Assembly (NCBI GenBank): GCA_024663395.1
Contig: JANFAH010000054.1
Coordinates: 186,001 to 250,000 of the forward strand
DNA: 64,000 nt
Direction of reading: 5' to 3'
From: Pisolithus tinctorius
Lineage: Eukaryota; Basidiomycota; Agaricomycetes; Boletales; Pisolithaceae
This document shows positions 37,388-50,800 of the stretch, in pieces. Numbering within the stretch: position 1 is the first letter of the stretch; every line of letters starts with the position of its first letter. A program made the translations under genes and the position numbers. The notes below the pieces were generated by a model, which worked only from the letters and a program-made list of their open reading frames with translations, was not told the DNA's origin and ran no database searches.

Positions 37388-37394
37388 TTATATA
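37388..37394 (-). promoter_or_regulatory. TATA box of the methyltransferase gene
   Basis: TATATAA on the minus strand, 63 bp upstream of the chosen start codon. It decides between the alternative ATGs of that gene. Confidence 0.45.
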
Positions 37395-37668
37395 AAATCC
37401 AATTCCCATCGGAAGGGATGACGAGAAGCAAAACAGTTGACATGTGTCGGCAACGTTTGGTTTGGGAATATGCTTCTGGCGGGTACAACGCGGGGCCTGA
37501 ATGAACACACTAAAGATCCCTTTTTTCTTCATTTGAAATACGACAAGCATAATCTAAATATTAATCGACCACACGACCCATCTTGGCGGCCATTTCCATG
37601 ATCTGTCTCGTAAACCAGTCAAATAAACTCCAAGCAACGTTATAGAAAGTGCTTGATGGAATCTAGTT

Positions 37669-40156
37669 TTATGGAATTGGCTTGATATCGTGTACAAATA
37701 CCGTTCGAGTGGAGTCCCCGTGCCACCCACGATTACTACTAGCACTCACAAGGAAACGTGCTCCCGGATCTACCACTTTAGCATAGCACAAAATTAGTCA
37801 GTTGACCTGATCCACTCTTGGCTCAACGAGATTGCGTACGCATTTGAGACACATAGCCCCCATGATGGCCTGGCACTACCTTGAATGGCACCCCTCCCCT
37901 GGACTTCACGTTTCCATCAGTTTCCCCAGCTTCGGCCGCGTTCCACAAACGGATATTGTCATTCGAAGCGCTAAAATGGCATGGGTCACATCAACTTCAC
38001 ATCCCTGTCAGTGTCACGAGTTCACAAGAAACTCACCACGCAATGTGGCGACCATCAGGGAATGGCACAACGCAAGACACCACCCCTGAACTGGGTGGAT
38101 TGCGAAGGCTCCTCAACAGCCGAGGCGTACTGTAAGAAGGTCTGGAACTTCCCAGCAATCGAACATCCCATACATCCACTGTCCCATTACGTCGACCTGC
38201 ATAGACGTGTGCTCCATCTGTAGACCAGCATGCCTGTGAATGAATGCGATTAAAAATACTCCGACGATTCATCTCAGCTCCTGCACGTACAGAAACACAC
38301 CACGGTGGCGTCTTTTCACTCATCCACAATCTCCCAACCCCTCGACCTGGGGTATTGACTCGCTTATCCCAAAGCATGACCTGACCATCGATCGCGGCAA
38401 TCATCAGAATGTCCGGAGAAAACGAAGCACTGTTCTCCGGATTTAATAGAGGCGGCGCATTCTTAGGTGGGGCGATAGCAGAGTTTGGTGACAATTTTAC
38501 GACCTGCTGGGGCTCCTGTTTTGGTAGCGCAAATGTGGCATCCGGGACTGCGAGACCTGCATGCCCACTCATAGATGCACTTTCCTTCTGAGGATTTACA
38601 GCTTGGTTGGCACCGCCGCCATCCACTGGGGAAGTACTGTCCGCCTCTCCGTCGGCATCCGGCTCAGCATCGTCAAATAGAGGATCAAAAGATGTGTCCG
38701 ATTTAGCGTCGGATTCTTGAATCGGCTGGTCTGAAATGGGATTTTGATTAGGGAACGTGCTCGAGACCCGTGACGGCTGAATTTCATGTGTTCGTCTCCC
38801 GTTGTCATCCGCGGAAGTGGGAAATGTGTCCGCATCGGCCATAGAAGCATCGCTCTCGTTCTTGTGGCTCATGACAGCAGAAGAGGGGGGGTAACTATCC
38901 CATTCTCCGGGTGCGCCCGCGGAGAATGTAGAGCTGAAACACTGAGTGAGTGGATTTAGCGGTCTTACGGCAATAGCAACAAGTTGTGCGCCGTGGGCAA
39001 TGAATTTTCGGACCACTTGGCCAGTATTTAGGTCCCATTGCTGTGTACATGACGGTCTACTCGCGATGAGGTGCTCCTAAGCGACGAAAACTCACCATCG
39101 CTTCGCCGTCCCAGCTCGCGCTGAACAAACCTTTCTCGTCATGATCTATCGATAGCGCTGAAACGGGGCCACGGTGGCCGTGTAGTACATGGATCAGTCT
39201 TCCAGGGTCGTGTCTTACGGTAAAAAGGTTGATATGACCGCGCTGCGAGTCGGAGTTACGACTAATGGCTTTTGGTCAAAGCGGTACGTACTTGCGTTCC
39301 GCCAAGAGCCCACAGGGCGTCAGAGTGCATGGCCAAGCTGTAGACCGGTGATAACAAGGACTCCCCAATGGTCGGATACCCAGCCTGATGGCCGAGATAG
39401 TCCGGATTCTCCCACCAGCATCGTATCTGACCAGCCTTCATATTACCCTCGACAACGTTGCAGTGATGACGCTGGGGGGCTGTCAGGGTAATCTTGCCAT
39501 TAACCGAAGTAAAAATATCATAATCGCGAATGTAGCCGTCCTCTGAGCCAGTGAGGAGGTGTGACATGCAAAACGAAGAAGCGAGAGAGTGAGTGGGCAC
39601 AGGGTGGGGAATGGCGCAAACCGCCTCCAAGGTGAACGATCGAGGCAGTTGACCGGGGAGGAATAGCAGGCCTCGTTTTCGGGCCTCCGCTGGCGACGGA
39701 GATTGAGGTCTTACTGGAGGCTCTTCAACGACATGGGGAAAATGTCAATGGACATGGATCAGCGGTACGGATGACGTGCTGCACCTTCGGGTGGGTCAGG
39801 GGTAGGAGACTGGGGTGATGGTTGCCTACTTGTTGGTGGTGCTGGCGAGGAGGAGGGAACTGGGTCTGCATCCAGTGGTAAATCGATAGCTGTCTCTTCG
39901 TCGTCGTCGTCATCCTCGTCGTCCGAATCATCAGTAGGTGATTCCTGGCGCGACGGGACTGAGTGAGGGCAAGCGCGAAAGGTCAAATAGTAACATAACA
40001 CACTTCCTCCGCTTCAGACGCATCTTCCACGCCGTTCTCGAGAGCACCGAGGAGGTCCTCGTCTATTTCATTGTCCTCGTCGCCGTCTGCATCGGTAGTA
40101 TGAGTTTCGAATTCGAGGTCGTCTATAGTTTCGCCTTCCGAGTCGCTGTGTGCCAT
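37669..40156 (-). CDS. SPT8: SAGA complex subunit Spt8 (WD40)
   Basis: Eight exons: 40004-40156, 39785-39944, 39292-39722, 39096-39242, 38291-39040, 38037-38233, 37840-37970, 37669-37775; 691 residues. The acidic N terminus (MAHSDSEGETIDDLEFE, then DDSDDEDDDDDEE) is typical. WD repeats include TGSEDGYIRDYD, GHINLFTVRHD, SASWDGEAMQWDLNTGQVV, AIDGQVMLWDKR, WSTDGAHVYAGRRNGTVDVW and ASNDNIRLWN. The family-specific end PFKVVPGHHGGYVSQMLVD and SASSNRGWHGDSTRTVFVHD is intact. Spt8 contacts TBP within SAGA and tunes promoter recruitment. A low-complexity insert of about 140 residues separates two WD repeats. The donor after exon 2 was chosen for frame and is less certain. Only 53 bp separate its start from that of SRP54. 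Confidence 0.88.
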
Positions 40157-40209
40157 AACCAAGCACTCGTCCGAAGTTCACACGCATCCTCCGGACCCCC
40201 TTCATCAAG
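40157..40209. promoter_or_regulatory. 53-bp bidirectional promoter interval of SPT8 and SRP54
   Basis: The two divergent start codons are separated by 53 bp with no TATA box. Core promoter and both leaders must be packed into this space or extend into the opposite gene, or translation starts farther inside one frame. Confidence 0.5.
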
Positions 40210-42379
<2,170 letters not shown>

Positions 42380-42577
42380 CACCCGGTGACCTCCCACGTT
42401 ACTGTACGTTCTGCGTTGACACACATGGCATATTATTACACATTGCTCCTTTTTGCCCCATTGCAATGCGGGCGTTGGTGTGCCAAGGTTAGGTTCGGGT
42501 ACTGTAGTGAAATCTGCTACTGGTAAGGCTCGAATGACCCATAATAGTGGTACAAATGGCGAGCTGTGGAGACTTCC

Positions 42578-43384
42578 TTAGAGGACGTTCTTGCGAGCCT
42601 GTTCATCTTTCCACTTTCTCTTCCTGACCGAAGCTGCGCTTTTGTTCCCAAAGATAAACGCAGAAGTGTGTTTGTCCGCACCAGTCTTACGGGAGATGGC
42701 TGACGACCCTTCAAAAATGGTCTTTGAATGGACGGCGCCGATCAATTCACAGAGCATTACGTTAAGCTTGGTTTTGGACATACCAGCCAGAGACCAAGGA
42801 AACCAATGACACCTGTACCCCACATGAAAGTCGACGCCAGGGTGCTTACGTCTGGATTGCCATAGGACACAAGTGCCATTGTCAGGGAAGTTGCGGTCAT
42901 AGGCCACAGGAGAGGGTGGCTGTTGTTCGTGTCCTGGAGACCTGTTGGCCAATCGCTCGGTATCTACGAAGGTACAATACATACTTATGCGTCTCAACCC
43001 TTGCATTACAGTAGGGAAACTGCCTACCATAGCGATGATTGTCAGCGATGCGATGCCGAGCATAATGCCCAGTTGAAGAGCGAGAAATTTCTCAAGGGAT
43101 GTGAGTGTCCTCCGTCCCCCCGAATCATCTGCTAGGAAAAGTAGAAAGCGGGGGAACAACATCAGACAGAGCGAGAACGCTGCGAAACTATATAAAAGTG
43201 CAGCCTTAGGCTGGTTTCACCGACGAGCAAGCGTGCCACGAACGAACATTGCTGCCGACGTCCATGCCCAGATGGAAATGGATGCGTCTGTCTTTCGCGC
43301 CACGGAATCTGCATTCTCGGCCGAACTATTGCTTTTCCTCACTTGTGAGAGATCCTCCATCTCGATGATATTGTCCGTGGACAT
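42578..43384 (-). CDS. Small multi-pass membrane protein, conserved in basidiomycetes
   Basis: Four exons: 43225-43384, 42985-43179, 42784-42941, 42578-42721; 218 residues. A polar N terminus (MSTDNIIEMEDLSQ) precedes a first hydrophobic segment, then FLLFLADDSGGRRTLTSLEK, a helix FLALQLGIMLGIASLTIIAM, and later HPLLWPMTATSLTMALVSYG and MWGTGVIGFLGLWLTIF. The tail reads SRKTGADKHTSAFIFGNKSA and is basic. I know the ADDSGGRRTLTSLE and KTGADKHTS(A/S)FIFGNKSAAS pattern only from uncharacterised fungal proteins. The splice between exons 1 and 2 is uncertain: GTCGGT donor with 45-nt intron chosen over a 33-nt alternative. The gene is convergent with SRP54, 198 bp between stops. Confidence 0.7.
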
Positions 43385-45937
43385 TCTGTTGGCGTCAGTC
43401 GGGGGAATGGACGAGACTTGTGAGTAAGAATGTACATACAGCAAGCAGTGGCAACGTGGCAGTTGCGTGGTGTTGGCAACGCTGTGCGATGTGAGTTTGG
43501 CAAGGTGCCTCGCGTAACATGTCAGGACATACTTACTTTTGATCGTTCCCACTACTCACTCTTGTTTTCCCCACAGCTGACAGGCACTGACGCTATTTCG
43601 TTACAAAGGCCCTCGATATGGCTTTCTCCACGTAGAGCAACGCGGGGAAGAAGTTCACGCAGTGAATTCACCCCCAAATCGTGTTAAAGTTCACATTTCT
43701 CCCATTATACGTACAGGCTGATTTTAATGTATGCCACAGGTCCGAGGCTCCATAATGATGGCACGTACACTAGTAGTGACCCTGACCACGATTTAGGTTC
43801 ATATGTTGTATTACTGATAGTGCGACGCAGAATCTTCTTCAATTGGACACAACTCAAATATTCCTACAATGCCGGGTCGGCCAACCGCAATCTGCAACAA
43901 GTACTCTTGGGGTGGGAAACGGCATTACGGATCGTGGGTGGGTCTGTCACAGTTCGATTAGGTTTCCTTGCTGCGCACGACTGGAATAGGATGTTCTTAG
44001 GACACAACCTTGGCCACAAGTCAGTCCTGAGTCAATTAGGGCTTTCTGCTTCCACCATATTGAGCCAATCGTGTGGTCAAGGGTGAAGTTCAGGGATAAC
44101 CGGGACCTTCCACTTAGTAGTAAGTTGATTCATAGTGTATCGGCCCTAACAGTTGGCCGATTCTCGATATCGCCAATTTGGGTCAGCAGCGTGTGTATTG
44201 GAAAAGTTTGCTTGACCTGGTTTCGGGGGTACTTCGGGCGAAATGTAAGTAAATTTGGATAGCACATGATCTTCGTTACATCTTCAGTTTCCGCGTTCTA
44301 TGCTCCCATGCCTTGTTTATTTGAGTCCCTATCTAGGGAAGGAGTGCCAGTACTCAACGATGTACTGCATTCTTTCCTTTACTGATGAGTCTTGGATTTC
44401 TGGTCCGTCGGCTTTATTGGATCGGCCACGGCGTGTTAAATTCCCGTGACGGTGATGAATTTTGTTGCTGTGCTTTAAGCGTCCTGCCTGGAAAAGTGGT
44501 CTTGTGCACGCATGACAACACCGTTCCCCCAGATTACGGTAATTGCATGCTTATTTCTAAATTTTTGTATTTGTATTTGCTAATAGTTCGGCTTGTTCAA
44601 TTTGTAATATGGGCCAGTCCAGCTGGAATTTGGGGTATGCATCAACTCATCTTCAGCCCACGTCGGTAGATAAACTTTTCAGGGCTTTTATTGGGAACTT
44701 TCTCCGCGGTGACGGCACTCGATCAGGCGGTGGATGACGGTGACCAATACTAATACTTCTAGGCTTCGAAGTGGTCGTGGCGCAAGTCTGTTGGCTAAAG
44801 AACATACTGTGCTGTCTCACATTTGTCGCGTGCCGGACCGGGAGGGGGGGAGGGAACCATACTGTGGCTCTTGTGTACGGCACGAAAATATGGAAACCTA
44901 TGGGTCACCCTGTTAGTGCCGGTATAGCCAAGGTCAAAGCCAGCAAACGAGTTCACTGTGTGCTCCTCCAGACCAAGAAGACATTCTTCTACAAAGCTTT
45001 CTGAGCATCACCACGATGCCCGTCGCTAAGGGGTATCAGGCATTTATGTACCGGGAGAGGTTGAGTACTAGTCAAGTCTCCGCGGCTGCTGGCTATTAGT
45101 TGGCATCCAGGCTAGTTCGCAAACTCCGGGGAACGGACTCCTTTCGCCAACCGGGCCAAACGTTTGGGGTTGGCTCGCTTCTCTGGATCTCTGTGCCTCT
45201 ATAAGATCTCGCTCGGTTCCCATGACCAAAACCTGGTTTGGTCTACGTTACGCCTGGGAACACAAGGGCTGCGGAAATGGGCCAGCAGAACAAGAACCTC
45301 GGTAGTTATGTATCCGGAAGTACTGGCACCCACGATGTGACACGCCATAATATTTAGGCTGCAGTTCAAACCTTCGTGAGTACTTGAGGACTGCGCATAC
45401 CTGGGTTGCGCTCTGCTAATCGGCTACATGAGGCCAATGCGCCGCTCACAAGACCGTTCTTAATTATTCACAGCTTTGCCAGCGACGAATGAAAGCATTG
45501 GATTTCTGTGGTCCATCACATTCTCCGCAGCGTCAACCTAGGGACATACTATAACTGACCTTTAGCTATTGTCTTGACAGAAAACACAGATGCCGTCCAA
45601 GTCATGAGTATGTACATGATGGGGCGTATTCGACTGTCCAATCTGGCAATACCGTCTGAGGTCTGGGACTGTGAGCGTGAACAGATTTGCCTTTTGCAGT
45701 TCCATACTACATCATGTACTTCCACACATGTCCCTCAGTTTTCGAATATACGACGTTCAGGGGGGCGGAGTCCGCATGTAGTGGCTAATGCCAAGTTACA
45801 GCATGGGGCTGAACGGTCGCAGTGCTGGGGCCCTGGGCGCTAGGCTGATTTTAGCTTCCCTCACGACGTCCACCGCCACTGAGTCCACCCTTGAAAGAGC
45901 ACCTTCTTGAAGCGATTGGTTGCTCAGGTCCTTCGAA
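43385..45937. other. Gene-poor interval of ~2.5 kb
   Basis: Several short frames on the plus strand (for example 43727-44086, 44385-44669, 44771-45004, 45574-45843) have protein-like stretches but no recognised motif and no consistent splicing. It also contains the upstream region of the phosphatase gene. Decayed coding or transposon sequence is possible. Confidence 0.4.
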
Positions 45938-47603
45938 ATGCATCTTCCTGTCGTCCTCAACTTATTGCAGGCTTCCCTCTCGTCGTTTACTGGGCTGCTT
46001 GACTTCGACCCTTCAGCGAACGTCAGCCCGTATGACTTGGACAGGCTTGCTACCCTATCACCATACCATGATAGGGCACATGTCCCAGGAGTGGCAGCTG
46101 AACTTCCGAGTGACTGTACTGTGGATCAGGTCGTGCTGGTGTGTTGTGTCTTACGCCATGTGTTATACCGTTAATTTGGCATCCTCAGCTCCATCGCCAT
46201 GGTTCTCGTGGTCCCGAGTGGGAGGATAAATATATCCAAAAGTTGGTTGAAACTTTGGACAATTCTTCGCAAGCCATCGGCAGAGCTCACTTACCGCAGA
46301 ACTTGCGGTTCCTGAAGGATGGGTATAAGTCGGATTTGGTACCACACGAGTTAACTATCGTAGGCCGCCGACAGTTGTTTGACCACGGTGCAGAGTACGT
46401 GTTTATTTTGTTTCACCGAGTTTCGCAATCCCCTCACCTATGTCAAGTTTTGCATTGCAGTACCCAACCCTATCAACGGACGTGGTACTCTCCAGTCCTG
46501 TGCAAAGAGTCGTAGATTCTTCCCGTTACTTCGGACATGGGTTCTTCGGTGGCGATGTGGATACAGTGGAGTTTGTGACCGTGGACGAGCTTGATGTCCC
46601 TGTCAATTGGATAACGCCTTGGAAGTCGTGTTCAAAGTACAGTGAAGCCAAGGGCCATGCAGTAAGGGTGATTGCACTCGTGGACTCCTCTGTCGCTGAC
46701 AGTGCCGTAGGCTGCTTCCGCGTGGGCGAGCAAGTACGTCCCCCCAATCACTCAACGGTTGAGTAGACACCTCGGTGTCGACCTTTCCGATGACGATATT
46801 CGTGGCGCGTTGTTTGCTTGCCCTTACGATCTTGCTGCTCATAACGAGTCCCCGTGGTGTGCCGCGTTTCATAATCACGAGCTCAGAAGCCTTGAGTAAG
46901 TTCCGACATTGAATTGGGAAGTGGTTGTTATTGACAACCCTAGGTACGAATATGATCTCCTTATGGATAGAATCAGTGGTCTCATGTCCAACAACGATCC
47001 AGGACCGGTTCTTGGTTCCGTGTACGTGAACAAACTCATTGAACGGTCAGTTTAGATGCTTCTCGCGACAATTGCGGGGGAATATTCATTGGTGTTTTAT
47101 TGTAGCTTCACAAATGCCACCAGTGATGCAAAAGAACTCTATTTAGAATTTGGTCACGATACAAGCATCTTACTTGTGCTATCTGCAATGGCATTGAACA
47201 AGTACGCCGTCCCGTGCCTTCGGGGAGATTATTCTGACGGCGTTTTCGCTGTAGAGACGCAACGCCGCTCCCCGTAGATCACATTCGTGTCCACCGCAAG
47301 TTCCACACCTCTGAGCAGGCCCCCTTCGCCGCGAGGATGGTCTGGGAGAAGTTCTCTTGCAAGAAATCGTGAGCAATAGAACGCCTTTCAATGTAGCCCA
47401 CTGACCTACGAAAATGTAGTTTCCATGGCCCTCAAATTCGCTTGCTTTTGAATTCAGCGACATACCCATTGACTACTTGCCAGAAGTCTTTCAAGGACAA
47501 GGAATTCGGGAGTTGCTCGCTGAAAGAGTTTATAAGTGTAAATCGGTTCAACCTGAACATTCATTACGGTGACGAAACCTGGAATGCTACTTGCGTCGAT
47601 TAA
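45938..47603 (+). CDS. Histidine acid phosphatase / phytase, secreted
   Basis: Eight exons: 45938-46138, 46189-46394, 46448-46661, 46711-46895, 46944-47045, 47106-47201, 47255-47368, 47420-47603; 433 residues. The N terminus MHLPVVLNLLQASLSSFTGL looks like a signal peptide. The catalytic RHGxRxP motif is LLHRHGSRGPEW and the proton-donor HD is in LEFGHDTSILLV. Other family blocks are LQYPTLSTDVVLSSPVQRVV, WITPWKSCSKYSEAKGHA, DIRGALFACPYDLAAHNES and the Cys-rich end GSCSLKEFISVNRF. The enzyme would hydrolyse phosphate monoesters, possibly phytate, outside the cell. It lies convergent to SPT6 with 229 bp between stops. Exon 3 uses an AAG acceptor (GTCAAG/TTTTGC) needed for the conserved frame. 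Confidence 0.88.
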
Positions 47604-47832
47604 ACGTCGAGATACGTTGTTTAGGCGCAGCGTTTGGCCCCGGGGACAATGTATTGTATATAAAGGAAAACAGGTGTTACTTATTTTGATAATCCATTTT
47701 GTGTGGTGCCAATTACGACAGACGCCAATAGTCTCCACATTCAATAGGAAGTAGTATTTTACAGCGACACTGATATAAATTCATGGATACACGTAACAAG
47801 AGACGGACCAAGCAAACGACAAATTCACTAGC

Positions 47833-50800
47833 TCACCATCCACCCTGGTCCCAACCACTCGAGTTCTGAATCATGGCAGCACGCTGTGGATTCATGCCCG
47901 GAGGAATGTGAGGTGGAGGCTGTCCCATTTGCGAAGGTGGGTGCGGGTGTGCGTATGCGGAGGGCGTCTGATAACCGAAAGGGGGTTGAGTTGGTATCCC
48001 GTAACTAGAACTAGGGATACCGCCTCCGTAAGCAGGTGGTGGTGCTGGGGTTTGGCCGCCGTAGGGATTGGGTGTACGGCCAGGGACCTGACGAACGGAC
48101 ATGTGCCCAGGCGTCACATGTCCAGGGGTCCGTGCTGGTGTACGGGCACCAGCACCGTACGGGGTTTTCCCTCCTACACCTGTGTTTGCAAGGTTCTGCG
48201 ACTGGTGAAGGTGTCTAGAAAACCCGGTGTCAGAGAGGTCAGGTGACGAACTAAACCCGTGTGACGCACCTGACTTTGAAGGCATCGCACAATTCTGGCA
48301 CACCAGCGACGGGAGCCTCGAACAGGCAATATGATTCTGGAGTAACGCGCACGGGCTGTGAAGGGAGTGAGCCAGTGCAGTCGATGGGGAACAGAATGCG
48401 TTACCCAAGTTTGCACGGTGGAATTTTTGTTTGCCAAGAAGCACAAGTTGAAGTGGCCAGGTTTCCGGCGATTCAGTGTGAATCCGTAAGCACTTTTAGC
48501 AGGGTTAGCAGCAACAAAGTTCTTCAGAGATAAATCTGGGATATGAATGAACATTGTGTACCGATGAATACTGAAGACAATAATGCTCACGCAATTCGTC
48601 TTCTGGCCCGTGTTTGAATTTTTCGTGGGCCATAAGTTCCTCCACCTTGCGAGCGATCGCTTGCACATGGTTGACAATGAGCTCATCCAAGTCGGCGTAC
48701 TGGTGCTTGTCATCAACAGCTAATATTGGCCCACTTGGGGTGTTAATTTCGGTGACGTCTAACGGCAACAAGATCAGCATAAGGCAGACATCGACACTAA
48801 ATCAACCGCGTACCAATATGTTGATACAGTTTGTCCTCTACCTTCCAGGTGACTGCAAGGTGGTCCACACCTTTGGAGGAAGGACGGATAACCACATCTC
48901 CGCGTTGCTGCTTCTCCAAGAAGTTCTCGGCTTGGGAGGCATTGAAGTTGTGGAAATTTGGATGCTTGATAACCCGTCTTGCCCGATCAGTCTCAGCGCG
49001 TTTCTTGCGAGCTTGCATTTCTAGGTCACGTTCATACTGCTGAGTGTTCCAATACTCGTCGCGTTTGACACGTCGGAAGAGCCCGTCGCCTTGGGTCAGG
49101 TCTATAGAACGGGTTGAAAGTGTCACCTGAAAGTGATCCATAGGCAGGTCGAGATGGACTTCCACAACAACGGCTTGTACTGCTTGACCCTTCTTGAACA
49201 TATTTTTGGGTTTCACATTTCCTTGGGCCGATAAGTAATCAGGAGTTATGATGCCCTCAATGCCAGAATCCAATCGGGTGATGACTGTGTCGGTTACCTC
49301 AATGCGGACAATGAGTACGGATATGATAAGACCCGTGCGTAGGGTTCGTGGAGTTTCCCCGCTTAGCATCGTCAAAACTTCCCAAGGTTGAAGTTCTGGG
49401 AATGGCCCTCTTTGTTCTGCGAATGGCTTCAAAAGTTCCTCGCGAATCACGTTTAGGGTGTGACGTTTCCGATCTTCGTTTGCCTCGAACATGTTCACAG
49501 CAAATTCATCGAGGTTGAGCTCGTTCAGCTTTCGTTCGTTATCATTGTCCCTCATGATCAAAGTCACCACACGAGAAGGGTGTTCCCCATGGATATCTTC
49601 CTCATCAAGTTCAAGGGCATCGGTTGCCATTTTCCGCGCCAATTCGTAATCCTCAGGATGAACACGAGTATCATCCAAAGGATCTGGTCCGTCGTCGTCT
49701 ACATGTCGATTTTTGGCGGGTTTCACGTCCGGGTCTTGGGAAATACGTAAGAAACCAGCAGCATTTAAAAAGATCTTGGTGGTTAACAAGCCCGCTTTGA
49801 TGAACTGGTCGCGGTTGACAAGATTTCCTCCCTGACCGAGTACGTTAGAACAAATATAGCAAGTTATGCACATTACTCACAAGTGAAGCAATTTTTCTCA
49901 CAAGCGCATGAGCTTTGCGAGGGCCGAGACCGCATACAAGTGGCAGCAGGTGCTGGTAGTAGGAGTCCGTGACCGCGCGATTAATGTCCACGCCGACTTT
50001 ATTGGTCACGTCTACCAGTACTCTTTCGAGCGCAATCAGAAGCTTCTCTTTCGGTATCTGCATAGCAGTAGTAATGAACAATAAACCTCATTTCGATGAT
50101 ATAGTCGACCCACCAGATGCTGGTCTTCATCCTCAAACGAGATGGCGGTGATGTCAGCACCGAGCGCGGCATATTCGTTGAGAGGGTTTTGTGCATAACG
50201 AGCAAGACCAACGCAATACTTGGCGATAGGGGAAAGAGTACTGAACTCCTCTGTGGCACGCTTGCTATGCTGGTAAATCCGTGCGACTTCATCCCGGACG
50301 TAGATAACAGGAATATCGAACGACTGTTCGTTCTGGGGCGGGCGCCAATCTGGAGTGGCAGGGTCTCCTTCTGCGGGCTTGCCGCTGAGGAGCTCCTTGA
50401 CCCTGGCAGAGAGCTTTGTTGTCGCCATACTGAATCCACCCACGACGATAACATCTGGCCGACGCCTTCTCAACAAGTCAGTGAATTCGTCCTTGTAGTC
50501 TTGGTCAACCAAGTTGTCAATCTTAACGTGTTCTCTTAGCCTGCCCATATCATCCAACATGACGATCGTTATAGCATCCTTCTGAGGGTCGCCCTTTCCC
50601 CAGGAAATCGCAAGCACGGAAGGCGAATATCCAGGCTGGGAATCAGCCGGGGCAAAAGGTGCAACGTCGATGCGCTACGTTGAGAGCCTAGTCATAAACC
50701 TGCCTGTAGAAATGTTATTTTCACGACGAACCTCTCTGAGTTTGTTACCGCAATGGACAGCAAGGGCGTCCTCGACCTCCTCTCGTAACCACTCCCTACA

